Shown: in pieces, positions 53,817 through 62,136 of the stretch
How the letters are laid out: each line of letters starts with the position of its first letter
How positions within the stretch are numbered: position 1 is the stretch's first letter
Source: JBEHWX01 sp048498995
GTDB taxonomy: Bacteria; Bacteroidota; Ignavibacteria; OLB7
NCBI GenBank assembly: GCA_048498995.1
Contig: JBEHWX010000025.1
Coordinates: 1 to 62,136, forward strand
DNA length: 62,136 bases
Direction: 5' to 3'
Made by a program: the position numbers and the translations under genes
Notes under the pieces: model-generated
The model's database searches: none
What the model was told of the DNA's origin: nothing
Seen by the model: the letters and a program-made list of their open reading frames with translations, nothing else

Positions 53817-55805
53817 ATGAAGAAGCGCGGATTGCCGGTTCTCCTGGCGGGACTTTCAATTCTCACTGTAGCGGGGATCATCAGCGGCGTTCACGGCAGC
53901 AATGCCGGAACCTCGGAGGTCAAGGCCAGCCCGGCCTTGGCGTCGATGGCGCCCATGCCGTCGGCCGACCAGACGAAGGATACCCTGGCGGCGTACTTCC
54001 CCGCCGGCAACGGACCGGAGATTGCTCCGGCTGATTCGGCGCGGGCGCTGGCCCGGCTGGCCGAACAGATCTCCGCGTCGGTCGATCTGCCGAACGAGGT
54101 GAAGAGCGGCCACGTCGGCATCCTCGTCAGGTCGCTGTCGACCAACAAGCAGATCTTCGCCCTCAACGCCGACAAGCCGCTTACCCCGGCCTCGACGACG
54201 AAGGTGGTCACCACCTTCACCGCCCTGTCGGAGCTCGGCGCCGACTTCAAGATCAAGACCATTCTGGCCGCGGCCGAGAAAGCCTCCGACGGCGTGATCT
54301 CCGGCGACCTGTTCGTCAAGGGCTACGGCGATCCGTTCCTGTCGGCCTCCGAGATCGACGCGCTGGCCGATCAGCTGATCGCCAGCGGCGTCCACCAGAT
54401 CGACGGCAACGTTGTCGGCGACGGCACCTACTTCGACTCGAAGTACGACCGCACCGAGTACAGCGGGGACGAGGACGAGGTGGAAGATCTTCCGCCGATC
54501 TCCGCCCTCTCGGTGGACAACAACAGATTCTCCGTCGTGGTTACCGCCCCGCGCCAGGCCGGCCAGGCGCTGACTGTACAGACGTATCCCCGATCCTCCG
54601 GCTTCGACGTCGACAACGACGCCGTGGCGACCGCCGCCCGCGCCCGTCGCGCCAGCACGCCCCGCAAGGGACGCCGCCGCGCCGACCTGGTGACGCCGCA
54701 GGATGAGAGCTCGATCTTCCGCACCGCCTCCTACGTCGAGACCTCCGGGGGAGACGAGCTGCTGGCCGATGCCTCCGGCGCCGTCCGCCGCCGTCCGGCC
54801 GCGACCGCGAAGAAGCCGGCCGCCAAGGCGACCGCCGCCCCGAAGGGGAAGAGCTCCCGCAAGAGCGCGGTGAAGGTTGCGCCGGCGCCGAGCAAGAAGC
54901 AGACGAAGGTGGCGCAGAAGACGGTGACCAAGAAATCGTCGGTCGCCCGCAAGCAGGTCGAGGAGTCGGACGAGCCGCCGGTGCGCGCCGTCGCGCCGGC
55001 GAACGCGGGCGCCGGATCGCTCCGCGTGGCGATCGTCGGCGGACGCGATCAGCGTCAGGTGATCAAGGTGTCCGGAGGTCTTCTTGCCGGGAGGTCGGCG
55101 AGCTATCGCTACGAGATGAAGAATCCTCCGCTGGTGGTGGCCGGCATCGTCTACGACCGGCTCCGCTCGCGCGGCGTGATGGTCAAGGGACGCGCGGTCT
55201 CCGGCGCGGCGCCGCAGCACTTCAAGGTGCTGGCCCAGCAGGAGCGGCCGCTGACGCAGGTGCTCTCCAACGTGATGAAGCACAGCAACAACTATCTGGC
55301 GGAGTATACCTTCAAGCTGATCGGCGCGGCCGCCGGCGGACATCAGGAGACGGCCCGGCACACGATCCAGAAGATCACCCGCCGGATGTCGATCTCGCAG
55401 GTGCCGTTCGGAACCTGCATCATCAACGACGGCTCGGGCCTGTCGCGCGCCAACTGCCTTTCGGCCGCCGCGCTCACCGGCATCCTGACGGCGACCTATC
55501 ACGACCAGAAGGTGTTCCCCACCTTCTACCAGTGCATGTCGATCGCCGGCGTCGACGGAACGCTCCGTCGGCGGATGAAGGGGACCGACGCCGAGGGGAA
55601 CGTCCACGGCAAGACGGGAACGCTCCGGAACGTTTCGGCGTTGACCGGATACGCTGTTACCCGCGACGGCGAGGTGGTGGCCTTCGCGATGCTGATGAAC
55701 GGCGGCAACCACGGCGCCTACCGCGCCACGCAGGACCGCGTGGCCGAGAAGATCGCCAGCTTCAGCTACACCGAGGGCGCCGGCACGACCGTGGTCTCCA
55801 AGTAG
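53817..55805 (+). CDS. dacB: D-alanyl-D-alanine carboxypeptidase/endopeptidase, PBP4 (DacB) family, with Lys/Ala-rich insert
   Basis: PBP4-type enzymes trim and cut peptidoglycan cross-links in the periplasm. The N-terminal signal segment is LPVLLAGLSILTVAGIISGV. Peptidase S13 motifs are SxxK as STTK at 126-129, SxN as SNN at 490-492, and KTG at 599-601. An inserted region of about 130 residues (roughly 270-398) between the first and second motif is highly basic and low in complexity; from 323 to 380 it has repeated K-A-P-S combinations like histone H1 tails. 662 residues is far above the usual 430-490. The catalytic core appears intact. Confidence 0.88.
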   Translation: MKKRGLPVLLAGLSILTVAGIISGVHGSNAGTSEVKASPALASMAPMPSADQTKDTLAAYFPAGNGPEIAPADSARALARLAEQISASVDLPNEVKSGHVGILVRSLSTNKQIFALNADKPLTPASTTKVVTTFTALSELGADFKIKTILAAAEKASDGVISGDLFVKGYGDPFLSASEIDALADQLIASGVHQIDGNVVGDGTYFDSKYDRTEYSGDEDEVEDLPPISALSVDNNRFSVVVTAPRQAGQALTVQTYPRSSGFDVDNDAVATAARARRASTPRKGRRRADLVTPQDESSIFRTASYVETSGGDELLADASGAVRRRPAATAKKPAAKATAAPKGKSSRKSAVKVAPAPSKKQTKVAQKTVTKKSSVARKQVEESDEPPVRAVAPANAGAGSLRVAIVGGRDQRQVIKVSGGLLAGRSASYRYEMKNPPLVVAGIVYDRLRSRGVMVKGRAVSGAAPQHFKVLAQQERPLTQVLSNVMKHSNNYLAEYTFKLIGAAAGGHQETARHTIQKITRRMSISQVPFGTCIINDGSGLSRANCLSAAALTGILTATYHDQKVFPTFYQCMSIAGVDGTLRRRMKGTDAEGNVHGKTGTLRNVSALTGYAVTRDGEVVAFAMLMNGGNHGAYRATQDRVAEKIASFSYTEGAGTTVVSK

Positions 55806-56985
55806 GACGCGGCTCGATGTTCGGGAGCGAGCTTCTTCGCGAACGAGACTTCGCGAACGAGGCTTCGGGTCCGGCTCCCCTTCTTCTCGGCATGAATCTT
55901 CGTCTCGGCCGGAGTGCGCGCGTGATCCGCGCACTCCGGTCGGGCGTGCATGACGCCTCGCATGCAGTGCGCGGGGCATTCACGGCGACCGCTCGAGCCG
56001 CATTGTCGGCGGCGGCGCCGATCAGGTTGTCGATGACGGGGGCCGGTGTACGCGGCGCCCGGTGCGGCACCCGGTGCGGTCGGAATCTCTCCGGAGGAGA
56101 GTCTCTGGAGGGAACCTGGCAGCATATTTGAGCACAAACCACCGCATGATGTGATCGCATGCGGCGGTGACATACAATCAGGGGGTTGATTTACATTCCT
56201 TGAGTTCCGCTCCCGCCGGCCTGGCGGCAGGCAGAGGACGGGGAGATTCCCATCGGGATACACCATTGATGATGAATCCTCCAGGGGTATGCGATCGGTG
56301 AGTGATAACTTTCTGTAACGGGCCGGAACGAATGTTGGCCGGCTCTTGTTTCTGAAATGTCACGTATTCATATTTGCATCGACGCAGCATCCACTGATTC
56401 GCTCTCCCTTTGGTCTCTGATACCTGCCCAGCCAGGGCGATTCTTGCGAAGGCGCTCGTTAGATGATTTGACCCCGGGATTGTTCTCTTGTTGACCGCCG
56501 CAAGTTCCGCAGCTCTCTGCTTGGTAATGCCAGTGTCGTAGCCTTCGCGCAGGCGACCGCCGCGACACGTATGCGGAAGAGAGCGGAAGCGCTCACATCC
56601 ATGGCAAGGTATCGGTTCATGACCTGCCCGCCCGCTTCGACGACCCCGCCGAGCGCCCGGCCCGCGGTATCGACTCCGGAGTTCCGTTGGAGAGTTCCGA
56701 CTCGCGGTTGGTAACACATCTCGAGATTCCTCCCAGCTTCTCCCTGCCGCGGCGCCCGTGGTGAGCCGTTGGACGACCGAGCGCCCCCGATGCTTCGAGC
56801 ATCCGCTGGCGAGCATCCGGCTCGCGAGCATCCCCCCTGCCAGCATCCCGTTTGCCGGCAGCCGGCTCGATCACGGAAGGCCCCATCTCCCGCCGGAGCT
56901 CACGGTGTATCTCTCACGTCAACGATTCTTATCTCACGTAGCATATACGACACGATCACGCCATTTATCAAAAGGATAAAGGAGC
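55806..56985. other. Long gene-free stretch between dacB and rho
   Basis: No credible gene is seen in 1,180 bases. The segment from about 56160 to 56600 is visibly richer in A and T than neighbouring genes and keeps a 222-residue open frame on the minus strand (56178-56846) that matches no family I know; its part near ITKQRAAELAAVNKRTIPGS might be a decayed gene. The last part is presumably the rho leader. Confidence 0.35.
55909..55939 (+). terminator. Hairpin downstream of dacB
   Basis: CCGGAGTGCGCG (about 55909-55920) and its exact complement (about 55928-55939) form a 12-bp stem with a 7-base loop. No T-run follows, so it is a weak terminator candidate. Confidence 0.4.
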
Positions 56986-58290
56986 ATGCCTAGTTATGAT
57001 GAAGCGGTGGTTCCGTTGCTCGACATTGCCGAGCTGAAAGCGAAGAAGATCGCGGAACTCACCGAAATCGCGAAGAGCCTGAATGTCCCGGGCTACAGCG
57101 ATTACCGCAAACAAGAACTGATCTTCAAGATTCTCGAAGCGCAGTCGCAGCTGCAGCGCCAGGAAGGACGTGACAACGGGATCAACTTCTCCGAGGGTGT
57201 CCTCGAAGTGCTCCCCGACGGCTACGGCTTCCTCCGCTCCTCCGACTACAACTACCTCCCCTCTCCGGACGATATCTACGTCTCCCCGTCGCAGATCAAG
57301 AAGTTCGGTCTGCGCACCGGCGACTCCGTCTCCGGTCAGGTTCGCTCGCCGAAGGAAGGAGAACGCTTCTTCGCGCTGCTGAAGGTCGAGCAGGTCAACT
57401 ACCAGTCCCCCGACATCATGCGGGACCGGACGATCTTCGACAACCTCACGCCGCTGTACGCCAATTCGCGCCTGAGCCTGGAGACCTCGCCGGGCGAGTA
57501 CGCGATGCGGATCATGGACCTGCTGGCGCCGATCGGCAAGGGGCAGCGCGGTCTGATCGTCTCCCCGCCGAAGTCCGGTAAGACCGTTCTTCTGCAGAAG
57601 CTGGCCAACGCCATCAGCCGGAATCATCCGGAGGTGAAGCTGATCGTTCTGCTGATCGACGAGCGCCCGGAGGAAGTCACCGACATGGAGCGCTCGGTCC
57701 AGGCCGAGGTTATCTCCTCGACCTTCGACGAGCCCCCCGAGAGGCACGTTCAGGTCGCCGACATGGTGCTCGAGAAGGCCAAGCGCCTGGTCGAGGCCAA
57801 GTACGACGTCGTCATTCTTCTCGACTCGATCACGCGTCTGGCCCGCGCGCACAACACCGTTGTGCCGCACTCCGGAAAGATTCTCTCCGGCGGTGTCGAC
57901 GCCAACGCGCTGCACAAGCCGAAGCGCTTCTTCGGCGCCGCCCGTAACATCGAGGAGGGGGGCTCGCTGACGATCATCGCCACGGCCCTCATCGACACCG
58001 GAAGCCGCATGGACGAGGTGATCTTCGAGGAGTTCAAGGGCACCGGCAACATGGAAATCATTCTCGACCGTCGCCTCGCCGACCGTCGAATCTTCCCCGC
58101 CTTCGACATCATCCGCTCCGGCACCCGTAAGGAGGAGCTCCTGATGGCCGATCCGACCGATCTGAACAGGATCTGGATCCTCCGGAAGGTGATCAGCGAC
58201 ATGACGCCGCTGGAGGCGATGGAGTTCCTGCTGGATCGTATGCAGGGGACGCGCACCAACAAGGAGTTCGTCCGTTCGATGAACTCGTAA
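56986..58290 (+). CDS. rho: Transcription termination factor Rho
   Basis: Rho is the hexameric RNA helicase for factor-dependent termination. AAAGGAG precedes the ATG. The N-terminal helical domain (LLDIAELKAKKIAELTEIAK) is followed by the RNA-binding cold-shock fold (about 65-120, GVLEVLPDGYGFLRS), Walker A SPPKSGKT at about 193-200, the Walker B VVILLDSITRLARA, the Q-loop region and the R-loop FPAFDIIRSGTRKEELL. 434 residues is standard and the long inserts seen in some Bacteroidota Rho proteins are absent. Confidence 0.96.
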   Translation: MPSYDEAVVPLLDIAELKAKKIAELTEIAKSLNVPGYSDYRKQELIFKILEAQSQLQRQEGRDNGINFSEGVLEVLPDGYGFLRSSDYNYLPSPDDIYVSPSQIKKFGLRTGDSVSGQVRSPKEGERFFALLKVEQVNYQSPDIMRDRTIFDNLTPLYANSRLSLETSPGEYAMRIMDLLAPIGKGQRGLIVSPPKSGKTVLLQKLANAISRNHPEVKLIVLLIDERPEEVTDMERSVQAEVISSTFDEPPERHVQVADMVLEKAKRLVEAKYDVVILLDSITRLARAHNTVVPHSGKILSGGVDANALHKPKRFFGAARNIEEGGSLTIIATALIDTGSRMDEVIFEEFKGTGNMEIILDRRLADRRIFPAFDIIRSGTRKEELLMADPTDLNRIWILRKVISDMTPLEAMEFLLDRMQGTRTNKEFVRSMNS

Positions 58291-58324
58291 GTCGCCTCCT
58301 TTGTCAGTGATCGTTGTGCTACAG

Positions 58325-58360
58325 AGGGCCGCGCCGCTTCCCGGCGTGGCCCTTTTTGTT
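58325..58360 (+). terminator. Intrinsic terminator of rho
   Basis: AGGGCCGCGCCG (58325-58336) pairs with CGGCGTGGCCCT (58342-58353) over 12 bp including one G-T wobble, followed by TTTTGTTT. Confidence 0.88.
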
Positions 58361-58499
58361 TCCCCACTCTCGCGCCGCCCGCCCATTCGCCCCACGCCTC
58401 CCGCGCGCCGCATCTCCCTCGTCGCGAATCTCCGCGTTGACACGATTCCATATGCGTGCTCGTGGCCCGATACGGCCAGATACGGCATCCAGGAAACGA

Positions 58500-58533
58500 C
58501 GACGGGGAGAAGCCCGCAGGCTCCTCCCCGTCT
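58500..58533 (-). terminator. Hairpin downstream of topA
   Basis: GACGGGGAGAAGCC (58501-58514) and GGCTCCTCCCCGTC (58519-58532) form a 14-bp stem with one mismatch. On the minus strand it lies about 50 bases beyond the topA stop and is followed by GTCGTTTCC. Confidence 0.6.
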
Positions 58534-58580
58534 CGATGCGGAATCTCATTTCCGAGCGCCGGCGATAACCGGCGCGGGCC

Positions 58581-61055
58581 TCAGGCGGCGTCGCGCTGCT
58601 TGCACTTCGGGCACTCGATATAGGTCCCCTCGTCCTTCGTCCATGCCTCCACCAGCCAGGTGTTGCCACAGCGGGAGCAGGCGCGATCCACCGGCTTCAG
58701 GCTCGAGGTGAAGCGGCACTCCGGGTAGCGGGTGCAGCCGAAGAAGGTGCTGCTGTAGCGCCCTCCCACGCGCTGCACCAGATGCCCCTGCTTGCAGATC
58801 GGGCAGGCCACGTCCAGCGCGATCTGCCGCGTGAAGTTGCAGGTCGGATAGGCGGAGCAGCCGAGGAAGTCGCCGTTCTTGCCGCGGCGGCGCACCATCG
58901 GCGCCGAGCAGCGATCGCAGGTCTCACCCGGCACCGGCTCGGCCGGCGCGCGCGCGCCGCCGTCGCGCGCGCGGAGCGATCCATCCTCGTTGGCCGGCAG
59001 CGTGGCGCGGCAGGCGGGGAACGCGGTACATGCCAGGTAGTGGCCGAACTTGCCGGCGCGCAGACGCATCGGCGCGCCACAGCTCGGGCAGCTCCCGACT
59101 CCCTCGGCCGGATTCACCCCGGCCGGAGTCGAGCCACGCGCGGCGGCGCCTCGCTCGGTGGCGCCTCGTCCGTCCGACGCATCGGATGCCCGCGCAACGC
59201 GGCCGCTGGAGCGGACACGGGCCGGCGCGCCTCCGCCGGCCTGAGGGAGCGCCGCGCCGGTAGGGACGCGCGCGCCGCGCAGCGCCGACTCGAACGGTCG
59301 GTAGAAACGCTTGAGCACCTCGACGTATTCGGCCTCCCCCCGCGCTATCGTGTCGAGCTCCCCCTCCATGCGCGCCGTGAACTTGACGTCGAACAACGCC
59401 GGGAAGCTCGCCACCAGGGCGTTGCAGACCTTCATGCCGAGCTCGGTGGCGTGCAGCTTCCGCTCCCGCTGCTCCACGTAGCCACGATCCTGGATCGTGG
59501 AGATGATCGACGCGTACGTGCTCGGCCGGCCGATCCCCTTGGCCTCCAGCTCCTTGACGAGCGTGCTCTCGGTGTAGCGAAGCGGAGGCTTGGTGAAGCT
59601 CTGCCGCGTCTCGATCGATTCGAGCGCCAGCGGCTCCCCTTTCTTCAGCCCCTCCGGCAGCACGCGATCGAACTCCGAATCCTCCTCCTGAGCTCCCTTC
59701 CCCTTCTTGGCCGGCTCCTCCTCGGCGTCGCCGTAAACCTGCATCCAGCCGCGGAAGCGGGTCACGCGTCCGGTGGCGCGGAACAGGAACGGCCCGCCGG
59801 CGATCTCCACGGTCGTCTGGTCGAAGATCGCCGGGGCCATCTGGCTGGCGATGAACCGGTTCCAGATCAGCTCGTAGAGATCGGCCATCTCCTTGTCCAG
59901 ATGTTTGCGCGCCTCCTTCGGCGTGATCTTCACGTCGGTCGGGCGGATCGCCTCGTGGGCGTCCTGGACGTTCTTCCCCTTCTTCTTCGCATCGCTTTTC
60001 ACCCGGCCGCCGGGGAGATATTCCTTGCCGTAGTTCTCGTAGATGAACTGTTCGGCCGCGTCGGCCGCCTCGTCGCTGATACGGACCGAGTCGGTTCGCA
60101 TGTAGGTGATCAATCCCACCCGTCCGCGCGGGCCGAGCTCGACCCCCTCGTAGAGCTTCTGCGCCACCGACATCGTCCGCTTGGTGGCCATCTTCAGCTT
60201 CCTGGAGGCCTCCTGCTGGATCGTGGAGGTGGTGAACGGCGGCGGGGCGACGCGCTTGACCTCCTTGGTGCCGATCGAGGCGATCTCGTAGCTCTCCTTG
60301 AGCGCCCGCTCGCGGATCGCCTCGGCATCAGCCTTCGCCGAGATGAACTCCTGCCCTTCCTTCTTCTGATCGGTCAGCGAGCCGGAGGGATTCCGGATCT
60401 CACGTCCGTCGTAACGGACCAGCCGCGCCACGATCTCCTCCCCCTTCCGGGTCCGGAAGTGTCCGAGAAGATTCCAGTACTCGATCGGGACGAAGGAGTT
60501 GATCGCCACCTCCCGCTCCACCACCAGGCGAAGCGCCACCGACTGCACGCGTCCGGCCGAGAGGCCACGCCCCTCGCCGGTGAAGGTGCGCCAGAGAAAC
60601 GGCGAGACCTTGTAGCCGATCAGACGATCCATCACGCGGCGAGCCTCCTGTGCGCGCACCATCGGCAGGTCGATCTCGCGCGGGCTCCTCATGGCCGAGG
60701 TAATGCCGTTCTTGGTGATCTCGTTGAAGAGCACGCGCCGGATCGGCCGCCGTCCGTCGTGGATCTCCTCGGCGATATGATGGGCGATCGCCTCCCCCTC
60801 GCGATCCGGGTCGGTCGCCAGGAAGATCCGCTCGCAGCGCGCGGCCAGATTCCTGAGCCGCTTCACCACATCCTCCTTCCCGTGGATGATCTCGTAGGTC
60901 GGGACGAAGCCCCCCTCCACGTCGATCGCCAGCCCTCCCTTGGGAAGGTCCTTGACGTGACCGACCGAGGCCTCGACGATATAGTCGGTGCCGAGATATT
61001 TGTTGATGGTCTTCGCCTTGGCGGGAGACTCGACGATGACGAGAGATTTGGCCAT
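58581..61055 (-). CDS. topA: DNA topoisomerase I
   Basis: TopA relaxes negative supercoils. The TOPRIM domain is at the start (KSLVIVESPAKAKTINKYLG, then ATDPDREGEAIAHHI near 80-94). The active-site Tyr is in ITYMRTDSVR (Tyr318), and GEGRGLSAGRVQS and VQDAHEAIRPT are also standard. After a 60-residue low-complexity linker rich in A, G and R (about 600-665) there are four zinc ribbons: CPSC...CTAFPAC, CDRC...CSAYPTC, CPIC...CTRYPEC and CSRC...CPKC. 824 residues. The start is 23 bases beyond the stop of the NUDIX gene, so they are probably co-transcribed. Confidence 0.96.
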   Translation of the reverse strand: MAKSLVIVESPAKAKTINKYLGTDYIVEASVGHVKDLPKGGLAIDVEGGFVPTYEIIHGKEDVVKRLRNLAARCERIFLATDPDREGEAIAHHIAEEIHDGRRPIRRVLFNEITKNGITSAMRSPREIDLPMVRAQEARRVMDRLIGYKVSPFLWRTFTGEGRGLSAGRVQSVALRLVVEREVAINSFVPIEYWNLLGHFRTRKGEEIVARLVRYDGREIRNPSGSLTDQKKEGQEFISAKADAEAIRERALKESYEIASIGTKEVKRVAPPPFTTSTIQQEASRKLKMATKRTMSVAQKLYEGVELGPRGRVGLITYMRTDSVRISDEAADAAEQFIYENYGKEYLPGGRVKSDAKKKGKNVQDAHEAIRPTDVKITPKEARKHLDKEMADLYELIWNRFIASQMAPAIFDQTTVEIAGGPFLFRATGRVTRFRGWMQVYGDAEEEPAKKGKGAQEEDSEFDRVLPEGLKKGEPLALESIETRQSFTKPPLRYTESTLVKELEAKGIGRPSTYASIISTIQDRGYVEQRERKLHATELGMKVCNALVASFPALFDVKFTARMEGELDTIARGEAEYVEVLKRFYRPFESALRGARVPTGAALPQAGGGAPARVRSSGRVARASDASDGRGATERGAAARGSTPAGVNPAEGVGSCPSCGAPMRLRAGKFGHYLACTAFPACRATLPANEDGSLRARDGGARAPAEPVPGETCDRCSAPMVRRRGKNGDFLGCSAYPTCNFTRQIALDVACPICKQGHLVQRVGGRYSSTFFGCTRYPECRFTSSLKPVDRACSRCGNTWLVEAWTKDEGTYIECPKCKQRDAA

Positions 61056-61078
61056 GCCTGCAAGGGGTTCGGGTACGT

Positions 61079-61621
61079 TCAGTCGGGGCGGAGATCGTGA
61101 TGAACCACGTGCCGCAGCATCCGGGGCTCCGTGCCGTCGGGCGCGCCGTTATCGGAATCGTCGTCGGAGACGGCCAGACGGGAGATGGCCTCCCCGAGAA
61201 ACGTGGGCCTGATGTCGAGCTCGGCCAGCCGCGCGATCGGATGCCATTGATAGACGAGGACGCACCCCTCTTCGTGGCCCGGAAAGGGGGCATTCTTCGC
61301 GTGGATCTCCGGGTTGTCGGGAAGCGTGACCAGATAGTAGATACCGAGCTCGTGGCTTCGGCTTCCCTCGTGGGTGAAGAAGTTCTCGACCAGCCAGAGC
61401 GGACGCTCCACGCGCGCGGCCACGCCGATCTCCTCGGCCAGCTCCCGCGCCACGCCGTCGGCGGAGCATTCACCAAGCTCCAGGCGCCCCCCCGGAAGGC
61501 TCCAGAACGGCTCCTGCTCGGCACGGTGGAGCAGCACGCGCCCTCCCTCCGCGCGCCGGTCGAGGATCACCGCGGCGACGCGGAAGTTGAAGCGATGAGA
61601 ATCACGTTCGAACGAAATCAT
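61079..61621 (-). CDS. NUDIX hydrolase
   Basis: The Nudix box reads GGRLELGECSADGVARELAEEIG (about 43-65), preceded by PFWSLPGG. Nudix enzymes hydrolyse nucleoside diphosphates linked to other groups; the substrate here is unknown. I start at ATG 61621 (MISFERDSHRFNFRVAAVIL, 180 residues) because GAGGA lies seven bases upstream and a -7 element at 61671 would otherwise be inside the gene. It is immediately upstream of topA. Confidence 0.88.
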   Translation of the reverse strand: MISFERDSHRFNFRVAAVILDRRAEGGRVLLHRAEQEPFWSLPGGRLELGECSADGVARELAEEIGVAARVERPLWLVENFFTHEGSRSHELGIYYLVTLPDNPEIHAKNAPFPGHEEGCVLVYQWHPIARLAELDIRPTFLGEAISRLAVSDDDSDNGAPDGTEPRMLRHVVHHDLRPD

Positions 61622-61663
61622 GACGCATCCTCGAAGGGTGATCGCGGAGGGTTCGGCGAAGGC

Positions 61664-61671
61664 CGAATATA
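61664..61671 (-). promoter_or_regulatory. -7 element of the NUDIX-topA unit
   Basis: TATATTCG followed by GCC on the minus strand matches TAnnTTCG and is the same as the element at 16323. It is 42 bases before the start codon. Confidence 0.4.
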
Positions 61672-61771
61672 CGATACCCCAGACCTCCGGGGCATCCACC
61701 GCCGCGTGCGGGTCGCATAAACCCGTCGGAGCATAGGATCACGGATGTTCAGTCGCCGGAATATCCCGTCG

Positions 61772-61970
61772 CGCATTGGTAAACGTACCGGTAGGCGCGA
61801 GTCTTCAGCTCGCGCGGTTCAGCGGCCCTCGGGTCGGGGGGCCATGGCATCGTCACGCATTGGTAGGCGCGAGTCTTCAGCTCGCGCGGATGCAGCGGCC
61901 CTCGGGTCGGGCGGCCATGGCATCGTTACGCATTGGTAGGCGCGAGTCTTCAGCTCGCGTTCTTCAGATG
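61772..61970. repeat. Tandem array of 73-bp units with conserved hairpin (type 2)
   Basis: Three units begin CGCATTGGTA at about 61772, 61856 and 61929. Each contains GCGCGAG-TCTTCAG-CTCGCG (loops at 61802, 61874 and 61947); the first two continue with CAGCGGCCCTCGGGTCGG and GGCCATGGCATCGT. The first unit has a 12-base insertion after CGCATTGGTA. The loop and flanks are those of the 26-kb array, the stem bases differ. Confidence 0.85.
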
Positions 61971-62030
61971 CCAGGGGGAGAGATCGGAGCGCACGGTTAT
62001 GCGGAATGGGTGGCCGCAGGGATAATCCGG

Positions 62031-62056
62031 AGCGCATGCTGAAGACGTGCGCCTCG
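62031..62056 (-). repeat. Single inverted copy of the type-1 hairpin
   Basis: On the minus strand the sequence reads GCGCACG-TCTTCAG-CATGCGC, the 26-kb type with one mismatch in the stem. It lies 60 bases after the 73-bp array, in opposite orientation to it. Confidence 0.6.
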
Positions 62057-62136
62057 TATCTTGACTCAGGCATTCGGCAAGGGAAATGGAAGAACGAACG
62101 TGCGCCAGATACACGATATCGCTCGGTAGTATGTTC

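Noticed and set aside
53856..55979. 707-residue open frame opposite dacB
   Set aside because: Shadow frame; dacB has all catalytic motifs and a signal peptide.
56178..56846. 222-residue minus-strand frame as a gene
   Set aside because: No ribosome-binding site or domain; listed only as part of an unexplained gap.
61745..62073. Open frames over the right-edge repeats
   Set aside because: Same reason: repeat-derived frames with no independent support.

Overview
The window is GC-rich, densely coding, and contains only chromosomal-type genes. The combination of a 52-residue L34 protein, a GWxTD-domain protein, DUF4397-type lipoprotein, a very large glycine-rich/choice-of-anchor-D surface protein with a type IX secretion-like C-terminus, hprK/hpf/xerC linkage, and promoters with a TAnnTT(T/C)G -7 element points to the Bacteroidota/Chlorobiota (FCB) lineage. 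A high-GC member close to Kapabacteria or Ignavibacteria is my best guess. This is inference from gene content; no phylogeny could be run.

Layout. 1-5.2 kb: the conserved replication-origin neighbourhood, with dnaA on the minus strand and rpmH-rnpA-yidD-yidC leaving in the other direction. 5.3-8.4 kb: a DUF4397-like lipoprotein and asd (aspartate-semialdehyde dehydrogenase). 9.0-17.2 kb: a cell-surface sugar cluster (glycosyltransferase, SpsF-like cytidylyltransferase, a transketolase split in two genes, class-III aminotransferase, short-chain dehydrogenase, NeuB-like synthase) followed by a sterol-desaturase-family membrane hydroxylase. 17.8-24.3 kb: a minus-strand tetR-tolC-adaptor-RND efflux operon, divergent from an Omp85-like outer-membrane protein. 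25.9-26.7 kb: a gene-free island of hairpin repeats. 26.7-30.9 kb: oligopeptide ABC permeases and binding lipoprotein, with no ATPase genes in the window. 31.2-32.9 kb: an ECF sigma factor with a putative membrane anti-sigma factor. 33.3-36.9 kb: xerC, a beta-barrel gene with an interrupted frame, hpf and hprK. 37.1-42.8 kb: the 1,900-residue secreted protein. 43-53 kb: rimO, GWxTD protein, small lipoprotein, PAP2 phosphatase, anmK, copZ, copA, endonuclease IV and a small membrane protein. 53.8-61.6 kb: a PBP4-type peptidase with a histone-H1-like insert, rho, topA and a NUDIX hydrolase. The right edge carries a second array of hairpin repeats related to the 26-kb island.

The most notable candidates for new biology are the 9-16 kb cluster, which looks like a complete route to a CMP-activated nonulosonic-type acid using transketolase chemistry in place of the usual hexosamine epimerase, and the family of hairpin repeats at 26 and 62 kb, whose loop is constant (TCTTCAG) while the stems change in a base-paired manner. 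No tRNA, rRNA, CRISPR array, integrase-linked island or intact insertion sequence was seen.
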